From: Neptunomonas sp.
Lineage (GTDB): Bacteria > Pseudomonadota > Gammaproteobacteria > Pseudomonadales > Balneatricaceae
Length of the DNA stretch: 5,948 nt
Direction: 5' to 3'
Assembly (NCBI GenBank): GCA_004195305.1
Contig: SDWN01000511.1
Location: forward strand, 1 to 5,948
The translations under genes were made by a program, and so were the position numbers. Positions 1 through 5,607 of this stretch are shown here, in pieces (positions within the stretch are counted from its first letter, which is position 1; the number at the start of each line of letters is the position of its first letter). The notes under the pieces were generated by a model. It saw only the letters and a program-made list of their open reading frames with translations, ran no database searches and was not told the DNA's origin.

Positions 1-24
1 CTGGAATTGGATCTTGTTTTTCAT
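1..24 (-). CDS. 5' end of an unidentified gene downstream of glnA (partial)
   Basis: On the minus strand an ATG at 24-22 opens a frame reading MKNKIQFQ that runs off the left edge of the window. A GAGGG Shine-Dalgarno sequence (32-36) sits seven bases before it, which is good spacing. The same frame stays open upstream to about position 95, but its earlier GTG codons have no ribosome binding site, so ATG is preferred. Eight residues are too few to name a family. The start is not obviously a signal peptide. The gene lies after the glnA terminator in the same direction, so it probably has its own promoter or depends on read-through. In many gammaproteobacteria ntrBC lies in this direction from glnA, but nothing here shows that. 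Confidence 0.45.
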
Positions 25-31
25 GATGCAG

Positions 32-36
32 CCCTC
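32..36 (-). promoter_or_regulatory. Ribosome binding site of the partial left-edge gene
   Basis: The minus strand reads GAGGG followed by seven bases and then ATG (24-22). This site is the main reason for calling a gene start at the left edge and for choosing that ATG over the in-frame GTG codons upstream. Confidence 0.45.
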
Positions 37-185
37 GCTCACACCGGTTACTTCAAATATAGGCACTGAGAGCTGGCTGAGCTTTGTGGGTAATCAGGTT
101 GGGTCTTGTCATTAGGGTGCTCGAGGTAGAGTTCGCAACGGTAATCACTTATCAACAGCTAACTAGACATAGCATCGCCGCTTCT

Positions 186-224
186 GCGCATCCATGCGCC
201 CGCGGCATACCGTACATCCTGTAC
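186..224 (-). repeat. Tandem GGA-loop hairpins, CsrA/RsmA-site-like or dispersed repeat
   Basis: On the minus strand, 224-212 reads GTAC-AGGAT-GTAC and 199-186 reads GCGC-ATGGAT-GCGC. Each is a perfect 4-bp stem that puts GGA in a five- or six-base loop. The second contains CATGGATG, which fits the CANGGANG core bound by CsrA/RsmA proteins when displayed in a hexaloop. The first contains ACAGGATGT, close to the published CsrA selection consensus but one base short. Similar stem-AGGAT-stem modules also occur, as far as I recall, as unnamed dispersed intergenic repeats in gammaproteobacteria, so this may be repeat DNA and not a regulatory leader. The stems and loops are seen directly; the function is inferred. 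Confidence 0.4.
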
Positions 225-226
225 AT

Positions 227-252
227 AAAAAAACCGCCCGAAGGCGGTTTTT
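227..252 (-). terminator. Intrinsic terminator of glnA
   Basis: Read on the minus strand this is an A-rich run, then CCGCC-TTCG-GGCGG, then a run of T. The stem is five GC pairs extended by A-T pairs and closed by a UUCG tetraloop on a C-G pair, an especially stable hairpin. It begins 17 bases after the glnA stop codon. The flanking A and T tracts could make it act on both strands, but no plus-strand gene ends here. Confidence 0.93.
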
Positions 253-269
253 CTATCTCTACAGAGGTA

Positions 270-1676
270 TTACACGCTGTAGTAAAGCTCGAACTCAACC
301 GGATGCGTGGTCATCGCGATGCGATCAACATCCGCCTGCTTCAGCTTGATGTAGGCATCGATCGTGTCGTTGTCGAACACACCGCCCGCGGTCAGGAACT
401 CACGGTCAGCATCCAGCGCCGCCAAGGCTTCTTCCAAACTAGCGCACACAGTTGGGATCTCCGCCGCTTCTTCAGGCGGCAGGTCGTACAGATCCTTGTC
501 CGCCGCATCGCCAGGATGAATCTTGTTCTTGATTCCGTCCAGCGCAGCCATCATCAGCGCAGTAAAGCACAGGTAGGGGTTAGCCGCCGGATCAGGGAAA
601 CGGAATTCAACCCGACGCGCCTTGGGATTAGTCACATAAGGAATGCGGATAGAGGCGGAACGGTTACGGGCCGAATAAGCCAGCATAACCGGTGCTTCGT
701 AGCCAGGCACCAGGCGCTTGTAGGAGTTAGTAGCCGGGTTAGCGAAGGCATTAACCGCCTTGGCGTGCTTGATCACACCGCCGATCGCGTACAGCGCCAT
801 ATCACTCAGGCCACCGTAAGAGTCACCCGAGAACAGGTTTTGACCATCTTTGGAGATAGACATGTGCACGTGCATACCCGAACCGTTATCGCCCACCAAC
901 GGCTTAGGCATAAAGGTAGCCGTCTTACCGTAGGAGTGCGCAACGTTATGGACGCAGTACTTCAGCACCTGCACTTCGTCGGCCTTCTTCACCAAAGTGT
1001 TGGCACCGACGCCGATTTCACACTGACCCGCCGTACCCACCTCATGGTGGTGTACTTCAATCTCCAGCCCCATCGAGGTCATCGCATCGCACATCGCGGC
1101 ACGCAGATCATGCAGCGAATCAACCGGAGGCACGGGGAAATAACCACCCTTAACCACAGGACGGTGACCGATGTTGCCGCCCTCAAACACTTCATTAGAC
1201 GACCAGGCCGCTTCCTCAGAAGAGATTTTGTAGCCCGCGCCGGAGATATCGTTATGCCATTTCACATCGTCAAAAACGAAGAACTCGGGCTCAGGCCCGA
1301 ACAGCGCGCTATCACCGACCCCGGAAGAGGCGATATACGCTTCACAACGCGCAGCGATGGAACGCGGATCGCGCGAGTAACCCTGACCCGTGGTCGGCTC
1401 AACGATGTTACAACGCACGATCACGGTGGCATCTTCGGTGAACGGATCCAGCCGTGATGCGGAATCGTCCGGCAGCAGAATCATGTCGGATTCGTTAATC
1501 CCCTTCCAACCCGCAATGGAAGAACCATCGAACATCTTGCCTTCAACGAAAAAGTCGTCATTCACGTCGCTAGACGGGATGGTAACGTGCTGCTCTTTAC
1601 CCTTAGTGTCGGTAAAACGCATATCGACCCAACGCGCTTCACTCTCTTGGATCAACTTCAGAGTATGTCCTGACAT
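270..1676 (-). CDS. glnA: Glutamine synthetase, type I (GSI-beta)
   Basis: Makes glutamine from glutamate, ammonia and ATP in the cytoplasm as a dodecamer; the main ammonium-assimilation enzyme. The protein is 468 residues, the usual length, and its key residues fall at the standard family positions. The DGSS loop is at 50-53, metal-binding Glu129 and Glu131 in FGPEPEF, Glu212 and Glu220 in the HHHEVGTAGQCE stretch, the ATP-site NGSGMHVH with His269, the glutamate-site PGYEAP near 324-329, and RRVEFRFPD with Glu357. Tyr397 in DLYDLPPEE is the adenylylation site, so activity is probably tuned by GlnE (inferred). The ATG at 1676 has GGAG eight bases upstream. A terminator follows the TAA stop. 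Transcription probably starts at the sigma-54 promoter near 1815, giving a leader of about 138 bases. Confidence 0.98.
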   Translation of the reverse strand: MSGHTLKLIQESEARWVDMRFTDTKGKEQHVTIPSSDVNDDFFVEGKMFDGSSIAGWKGINESDMILLPDDSASRLDPFTEDATVIVRCNIVEPTTGQGYSRDPRSIAARCEAYIASSGVGDSALFGPEPEFFVFDDVKWHNDISGAGYKISSEEAAWSSNEVFEGGNIGHRPVVKGGYFPVPPVDSLHDLRAAMCDAMTSMGLEIEVHHHEVGTAGQCEIGVGANTLVKKADEVQVLKYCVHNVAHSYGKTATFMPKPLVGDNGSGMHVHMSISKDGQNLFSGDSYGGLSDMALYAIGGVIKHAKAVNAFANPATNSYKRLVPGYEAPVMLAYSARNRSASIRIPYVTNPKARRVEFRFPDPAANPYLCFTALMMAALDGIKNKIHPGDAADKDLYDLPPEEAAEIPTVCASLEEALAALDADREFLTAGGVFDNDTIDAYIKLKQADVDRIAMTTHPVEFELYYSV

Positions 1677-1684
1677 AGTGATGT

Positions 1685-1688
1685 CTCC
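1685..1688 (-). promoter_or_regulatory. glnA ribosome binding site
   Basis: The minus strand reads GGAG, then eight bases, then the glnA ATG. It supports the start that gives the family N-terminus MSGHTLKLIQ. Confidence 0.8.
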
Positions 1689-1825
1689 GCTTTAACGTGC
1701 GCACAGTGACTGCGCGTCTGGATAATTCCGTAACCTGGTTCGGTCACAGCAAATTTTTGGCTGATACAGCCGGCTACGCTTATATTTTGCGACTCGACTT
1801 AGCGACCCAGCCTGGCCGTTAGGAA

Positions 1826-1842
1826 AGCAAGCACTATGCCAA
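1826..1842 (-). promoter_or_regulatory. Sigma-54 (-24/-12) promoter of glnA
   Basis: The minus strand reads TTGGCATAGTGCTTGCT. This carries the invariant GG and GC exactly ten bases apart and closely follows TTGGCACG-N4-TTGCW; the final C of the -24 box and the following G are replaced by T and A. Transcription would start near 1815, about 138 bases before the ATG. Together with the NtrC-type sites upstream this matches the glnAp2 layout of enteric bacteria. It predicts transcription by RpoN polymerase that rises under nitrogen limitation. Confidence 0.85.
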
Positions 1843-1904
1843 CGCTGGCATCGTCGCCAACCCCCGCACGGCGATAGACAGTCCGCACCCATCACCCCCA
1901 GCTA

Positions 1905-1921
1905 CGCACCTGATTGGTGCA
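1905..1921 (-). promoter_or_regulatory. NtrC enhancer site (full dyad)
   Basis: GCACC-TGATT-GGTGC is a perfect 5+5 dyad and matches the NtrC core GCACC-N5-GGTGC. Its centre at 1913 is about 98 bases upstream of the predicted sigma-54 start, compared with about 108 for the proximal glnAp2 site in E. coli. It is symmetrical, so strand is given only by the gene it is assumed to serve. Confidence 0.75.
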
Positions 1922-1935
1922 AAAACAACCCGTGC

Positions 1936-1952
1936 GTCGCCTTTTGGTGCAA
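1936..1952 (-). promoter_or_regulatory. Second NtrC site, one half conserved
   Basis: TTGGTGCAA at 1944-1952 is a good NtrC half-site and repeats the right arm of the neighbouring dyad, but the opposite arm (GTCGC at 1936-1940) matches at only two of five positions. Its centre is 30 bases, close to three helical turns, from the centre of the full dyad and about 128 bases upstream of the predicted start. That is the same-face spacing seen for paired NtrC sites. It is probably a weaker site filled by cooperative binding (inferred). Confidence 0.5.
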
Positions 1953-1966
1953 TACTTAACCCTGCA

Positions 1967-1994
1967 AGCATAGTGACTTCAAGGCTCAATTCAA
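1967..1994 (-). promoter_or_regulatory. Possible upstream sigma-70 promoter of glnA
   Basis: The minus strand has TTGAAT (1994-1989), a 16-base spacer and TATGCT (1972-1967). Each box matches consensus at four of six positions. Transcription would start near 1960, just upstream of the NtrC-type sites. E. coli has a comparable glnAp1 that NtrC represses. The match is modest and rests partly on that analogy. Confidence 0.3.
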
Positions 1995-2058
1995 TAGGGC
2001 AGATAAATATTTACCCGCGCAGGCGGTTTTTTTTACCTCCTTATTGCCCGAGCTAAGG

Positions 2059-2064
2059 TATAAT
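2059..2064 (+). promoter_or_regulatory. typA promoter, -10 box
   Basis: A perfect TATAAT lies 43 bases before the typA start, preceded by AAGG, which is half of an extended -10 motif. No convincing -35 box is found 15-19 bases upstream; that stretch reads TACCTCCTT. Eight T at 2027-2034 lie further up and could help polymerase binding. The start of transcription would be near 2071, giving a leader of about 37 bases. Confidence 0.55.
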
Positions 2065-2096
2065 CCACGATTTTTCCCCACGGGCCACCCCTGGCC

Positions 2097-2100
2097 GGAG
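2097..2100 (+). promoter_or_regulatory. typA ribosome binding site
   Basis: GGAG is followed by seven bases and then GTG at 2108. It decides for the GTG start, which also gives the expected family N-terminus MIENLRNIAIIAHVDHG. Confidence 0.8.
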
Positions 2101-2107
2101 CATTTCT

Positions 2108-3922
2108 GTGATTGAAAATTTACGTAACATCGCCATTATCGCCCACGTCGACCATGGTAAAACCACCCTGGTAGACAAACTGCTGTCGCAATCCGGCACC
2201 CTGGAACGTCGCGATGAAGGCGCCGAACGGATCATGGATTCCAACGACCAGGAGCGCGAGCGCGGCATAACCATCCTCGCCAAAAACACCGCTATCACCT
2301 GGAACGATTATCACATCAACATCGTTGACACCCCCGGCCACGCCGACTTCGGTGGCGAAGTTGAACGGGTGATGTCGATGGTTGACTGCGTATTACTGCT
2401 GGTTGACGCCGTTGACGGCCCGATGCCACAAACCCGCTTCGTGACCCAGAAGGCATTTGCCCAGGGTCTTAAGCCGATCGTGGTGATCAACAAGATCGAC
2501 CGTCCGGGCGCGCGCCCTGATTATGTCATGGACCAGGTCTTCGAGCTGTTTGACAACCTCGGCGCCACCGACGAGCAACTCGACTTCCCAGTGGTTTACG
2601 CCTCGGCCCTGAACGGCATCGCCGGCCTGGACCCCGCCGACATGGCCGAAGACATGACGCCGCTGTTCGAAGCGATCATCGAACATGTCCGACCACCGGT
2701 CATCGACGTCGACGGCCCGTTCCAGATGCAGATTTCAGCACTGGACTACAACAGCTACCTGGGGGTTATCGGTGTAGGCCGCGTGGCCCGCGGTACAATC
2801 AACACCAACGCCCAGGTCAAGGTTATCGACAGCGAAGGCAAGATCCGCTCCGGCAAGATCCTTAAGATCATGGGCTATATGGGTCTGGAGCGCGTCGACA
2901 TTAACACCGCCGAAGCGGGCCACATTGTCTGCGTCACCGGTATCGACGGACTCGGCATCTCGGACACCCTGTGTCACCCCGAAACGGTTGAGGCCCTGCC
3001 CCCGCTCAGCGTCGACGAACCCACCGTGTCCATGACCTTCCAGGTCAACAATTCGCCGTTCGCGGGCCAGGACGGCAAGTTCGTCACCTCACGCAACATC
3101 ATGGAGCGGCTCGATCGCGAGCTGATCCACAACGTCGCACTGCGCGTTGAACCGGGCGACTCCCCGGAGAAGTTCAAGGTCTCAGGTCGCGGCGAACTGC
3201 ACCTGTCGGTACTGATCGAAACCATGCGCCGGGAGGGCTTCGAGCTGGGCGTCTCCCGCCCCGAAGTTATCCAGAAAGAGGTCGACGGCGAGATTCATGA
3301 ACCTTATGAAGAGGTGATGATCGACGTCGAAGAGCAGCATCAAGGCTCCATCATCGAAGAGCTAGGCAAACGCAAAGGCGACATGACCAACATGGAAGTC
3401 GATGGCAAGGGCCGGATCCGCCTGACCTTCGTCATCCCCTCGCGCGGCATGATCGGCTTCCGCAGCCTGTTCCTGACCCTGACCTCCGGCACCGGCATCA
3501 TGACCTCGATCTTCGACCATTACGGCCCGGTCAAAGAGGGTGATGTCACCTCGCGCACCAACGGCGTACTGGTGTCGATGGTATCCGGCAAGGCTCTGGC
3601 CTACTCTCTATGGATGTTACAGGCACGCGGCCGCCTATGCATCGATCCCAATATCGACGTCTACGAAGGCATGATTTTGGGTATTCACAGCCGCTCCAAC
3701 GACCTGGCGGTTAACCCGATCAAAGGCAAGCAACTGACCAACGTCCGCGCCTCCGGCACCGACGAAAACATCCAGATGACGCCACCGGTCAAGTTCACCC
3801 TTGAGCAGGCGCTGGACTTTATCGAAGACGACGAGCTGGTCGAGGTAACCCCCACCTTTATCCGTCTGCGCAAGAAGTTTCTGAAAGAGCACGAACGCAA
3901 GCGTGCCGCACGTGGCGGCTGA
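2108..3922 (+). CDS. typA: Ribosome-binding translational GTPase TypA/BipA
   Basis: A GTPase of the EF-G/LepA superfamily that binds the 70S ribosome in the cytoplasm. In E. coli it matters for growth in cold and stress and for 50S subunit assembly. The protein is 604 residues, close to the usual 600-615. The G domain shows all five motifs: AHVDHGKT at 12-19 (P-loop), RGITI at 52-56, DTPGH at 74-78, NKID at 128-131 and SAL at 166-168. A beta-barrel domain II (about 200-290), EF-G-type domains III and V (about 300-480), and the TypA-specific C-terminal domain (about 480-604, basic tail) follow. It starts with GTG, seven bases after GGAG. It is monocistronic: its own -10 box lies upstream and a strong terminator follows the TGA. 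The divergent pairing with glnA is conserved in gammaproteobacteria. Confidence 0.98.
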   Translation: MIENLRNIAIIAHVDHGKTTLVDKLLSQSGTLERRDEGAERIMDSNDQERERGITILAKNTAITWNDYHINIVDTPGHADFGGEVERVMSMVDCVLLLVDAVDGPMPQTRFVTQKAFAQGLKPIVVINKIDRPGARPDYVMDQVFELFDNLGATDEQLDFPVVYASALNGIAGLDPADMAEDMTPLFEAIIEHVRPPVIDVDGPFQMQISALDYNSYLGVIGVGRVARGTINTNAQVKVIDSEGKIRSGKILKIMGYMGLERVDINTAEAGHIVCVTGIDGLGISDTLCHPETVEALPPLSVDEPTVSMTFQVNNSPFAGQDGKFVTSRNIMERLDRELIHNVALRVEPGDSPEKFKVSGRGELHLSVLIETMRREGFELGVSRPEVIQKEVDGEIHEPYEEVMIDVEEQHQGSIIEELGKRKGDMTNMEVDGKGRIRLTFVIPSRGMIGFRSLFLTLTSGTGIMTSIFDHYGPVKEGDVTSRTNGVLVSMVSGKALAYSLWMLQARGRLCIDPNIDVYEGMILGIHSRSNDLAVNPIKGKQLTNVRASGTDENIQMTPPVKFTLEQALDFIEDDELVEVTPTFIRLRKKFLKEHERKRAARGG

Positions 3923-3941
3923 GCACTAAATAAGTGATAAT

Positions 3942-3967
3942 AAAACCCCGCCTCGCGGGGTTTTTTT
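3942..3967 (+). terminator. Intrinsic terminator of typA
   Basis: AAAA, then CCCCGC-CTC-GCGGGG, then seven T. The stem is six GC pairs with a three-base loop, extended by A-T pairs. It begins 20 bases after the typA stop and separates typA from the following lipoprotein gene. Confidence 0.95.
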
Positions 3968-4069
3968 ATGCCCGACTAAACACCACAGGAGCGAACCGGC
4001 GCACCCGAATACGCCGCCCGACCGAATTCGACCTTGAGACATCACCGACCAGGATGGTTGCCAGAGCCC

Positions 4070-5182
4070 ATGACGCATCGATTAAACTACGCCCTCACAC
4101 TGCTACTGACCCTGTTTCTTGCAGGCTGTAGCCTAACTCCCAGCGACACCATGGCCCGCAAAGCGCAGTATTGGCCAGAACCCCCGACCCTGCCCAGATT
4201 TGTGCATGAATTCACTTTACGCAACAGCCTGGACATCCATCAGCCCTCCGAAGAGGAGAAGATGCAGTCATTTATCCGCGGCACCGACAAAGAAGGGGTT
4301 CGGCTCGGCAAACCCTTTGCCCTGGTCGCCCGCCAAGGACGCATCTATATCACCGATACCGCCATTAACCAGGTTCATGTGTTTGATATCCCCAGAAGCC
4401 GCTATTTCAGAATGGGGTATCGATTCGAGGGCAAGCTAGGAGACCCCAAAGGGATCGCCCTAGATCAGCAGGGATTCATTTATGTGGTCGACGGCAGAGC
4501 CAAGCGGGTCGTCGTTTATGACGCTATGGGGCTGTTCAGCAAAGAGATCAACTTAGGCGATGACGTCACCAGGCCGACCGGCATCGCCGTCACCGCCGAT
4601 GGCAGCGCCCTGTATGTAGTCGATACCGGCGGCATTGACAGCCAGGAGCACCGGGTCATCCGCTACGCCGCCGACGGCACCCGGGAGTCGATCATCGGCA
4701 CCCGGGGTAGCGCTGACGGCGAGTTCAACCTGCCCGTGGATGCTGCTCTGGGGATCGACGGCCTGCTGTATGTACTCGATGCTGGCAACTTTCGGGTCCA
4801 GGTCTTCGATCAGGGGCAATTCGTCCACAGCTGGGGCAGTGCCGGCAGCGGACCGGGACAACTGGCTCGACCGCGCTCCATCAGCACCGATGCCGCGGGC
4901 AATATCTATGTCAGCGACACCCAGTTCACCAATGTGCAGCTATTCAACCCGCAAGGCCAGCTGCTGCTCGCCATCGGCAAACGCGGCTTCACCGACGCCG
5001 ATGGCGAGCTAACACTGGTGGCAGGCATTACCGTGGATGAAACCGGACGCCTCTTTATCATCGACCAAAAAAACAGAAAAATAGAGGTCTACCGACCGAT
5101 CAGCGCACCGGAGGGCGCGCAAATCCTGGAACAGCATGCCAGCGAGAAAGCCGCCCGGATCAAAAAATATAAAAACCGCTAA
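4070..5182 (+). CDS. NHL-repeat six-bladed beta-propeller lipoprotein
   Basis: A predicted lipoprotein of 370 residues. From ATG 4070 it has a charged start (MTHR), a hydrophobic stretch (8-18) and the lipobox LAGC with Cys20. Ser at +2 favours outer-membrane sorting. Six NHL-type blades follow, near residues 80-106, 125-151, 167-200, 220-246, 266-293 and 317-342, each with a pattern like G-I-A-x-D-x-x-G-x-I-Y-V-x-D and ending in a V-x-V-F-D type strand. Such propellers bind partners or ligands; no catalytic residues are evident. The tail is lysine- and arginine-rich. A TTG at 4034 would add twelve residues, but it lacks a ribosome binding site and would push the signal sequence inward. The ATG itself has only a weak AGAG close by. 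No clear promoter is visible between the typA terminator and this gene. The convergent cytochrome gene suggests a link to electron transfer (inferred). The exact function is unknown. Confidence 0.9.
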   Translation: MTHRLNYALTLLLTLFLAGCSLTPSDTMARKAQYWPEPPTLPRFVHEFTLRNSLDIHQPSEEEKMQSFIRGTDKEGVRLGKPFALVARQGRIYITDTAINQVHVFDIPRSRYFRMGYRFEGKLGDPKGIALDQQGFIYVVDGRAKRVVVYDAMGLFSKEINLGDDVTRPTGIAVTADGSALYVVDTGGIDSQEHRVIRYAADGTRESIIGTRGSADGEFNLPVDAALGIDGLLYVLDAGNFRVQVFDQGQFVHSWGSAGSGPGQLARPRSISTDAAGNIYVSDTQFTNVQLFNPQGQLLLAIGKRGFTDADGELTLVAGITVDETGRLFIIDQKNRKIEVYRPISAPEGAQILEQHASEKAARIKKYKNR

Positions 5183-5381
5183 CGACCGATAACCCAAAAC
5201 CCAGGGCCAGCCCTCACCAGGCGCGGCCCGCCGCACCCCGCTACACAGTCCCTCAAGAGACAGCCTGACTAGCCATGATCTCCCGCCATCACAGCGTCAA
5301 GCCATGGGCTTACGCGCATACGAGAATAGATCGGCGGCATCAGCGCGGATGCCTTGCAGGTAATCCGATCCGTATTTCCGG

Positions 5382-5399
5382 GTCGGAATTTATTCCGAC
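5382..5399. repeat. Perfect 18-bp palindrome, probable dispersed intergenic repeat
   Basis: GTCGGAAT-TT-ATTCCGAC has two perfect 8-base arms around TT. No T tract follows on either strand, so it is not a terminator. The sequence resembles short palindromic elements that, from memory, recur between genes in gammaproteobacteria and give spurious short proteins when translated. A regulator-binding site is less likely because it lies in a convergent gap with no promoter to control. Confidence 0.4.
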
Positions 5400-5437
5400 A
5401 AGAGCACGGCATGCGCCGACCTCCCGACCCCAGACAG

Positions 5438-5470
5438 CAAAAATCCCTGACTGCTTCCAATCAGGGATTA
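5438..5470 (-). terminator. Probable terminator of the cytochrome gene
   Basis: On the minus strand AATCCCTGA and TCAGGGATT form a perfect 9-bp stem around a 10-base loop and are followed by further T (GGGATTTTTGC). It is about 140 bases downstream of the cytochrome stop, so that mRNA would have a long 3' end. The stem is mixed AT and GC and the T run is short, so strength is probably moderate. The plus strand has A instead of T after the stem, so it should not stop transcripts coming from the lipoprotein side. Confidence 0.65.
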
Positions 5471-5607
5471 AAATAGCCGCCGGGGGGGAAGGCCTCCCAC
5501 ACACAGAGACCAACAACCAGCAACTAAAAACCAAGACCGACAAAAAGCGACATACACCCCTCTCTGACGTCAGGCTAAGCAGCAAACAGGCCGCCTAACG
5601 GAGCCTG

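Larger units (their letters stand above)
25..226. other. Non-coding gap between glnA terminator and next gene
   Basis: About 200 bases without a credible gene. Read on the minus strand, it starts just past the glnA terminator, carries two small GGA-loop hairpins at its glnA-proximal end (listed separately), and ends at the ribosome binding site of the partial gene. A possible but weak sigma-70 promoter for that gene is TTGCGA followed 16 bases later by CCTAAT (minus strand, roughly 111-138). It matches the -10 consensus at four of six positions, so it is not listed as a feature of its own. Confidence 0.5.
1677..2107. other. Divergent glnA/typA control region
   Basis: A 431-base gene-free region that controls both flanking genes. 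From glnA outward it holds the glnA leader, a -24/-12 promoter, an NtrC dyad plus half-site, a possible upstream sigma-70 promoter, a small hairpin with eight T, and the typA -10 box and ribosome binding site. The glnA leader also has a short hairpin, GGCTG-TAT-CAGCC on the minus strand at 1771-1759. It is not followed by a T tract, so it is not an intrinsic attenuator. The short minus-strand open frame at 1692-1895 spans the promoter and leader and is not believed to be a gene. Confidence 0.8.
5183..5607. other. Gene-free gap between convergent genes
   Basis: 425 bases between the lipoprotein stop and the cytochrome stop. It contains a perfect 18-bp palindrome and a minus-strand terminator hairpin (listed separately). 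A short stem AGGGC-CA-GCCCT at 5203-5214, 20 bases after the lipoprotein stop, has no T tract, so no intrinsic terminator was found for the lipoprotein gene. Open frames here, the longest 107 codons at 5275-5598, cross the palindrome and the hairpin, have low-complexity composition and resemble nothing known, so they are not called as genes. Confidence 0.7.

Noticed and set aside
84..1457. A 457-codon open frame on the plus strand opposite glnA
   Set aside because: It is fully antisense to a confidently identified glnA, crosses the glnA terminator, and its protein is rich in Arg, His, Val and Thr with no recognisable domain, as expected from reading a GC-rich gene on the wrong strand.
1697..1704. 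Palindrome GTGCGCAC in the glnA leader
   Set aside because: Eight bases of alternating GC-rich palindrome are common by chance and nothing nearby supports a function.
1692..1895. A 67-codon minus-strand frame upstream of glnA
   Set aside because: It overlaps the sigma-54 promoter and the glnA leader, has no clear ribosome binding site and resembles no protein.
4034..4069. TTG start extending the lipoprotein by twelve residues
   Set aside because: No ribosome binding site precedes it, and it would add a proline-containing segment before an otherwise typical lipoprotein signal that begins at ATG 4070.
5203..5214. Hairpin AGGGC-CA-GCCCT after the lipoprotein stop as a terminator
   Set aside because: The loop is only two bases and no T tract follows, so it does not qualify as an intrinsic terminator.
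5275..5598. A 107-codon plus-strand frame in the convergent gap
   Set aside because: It runs through the palindrome and the terminator hairpin, lacks a good ribosome binding site, and its composition is not protein-like.
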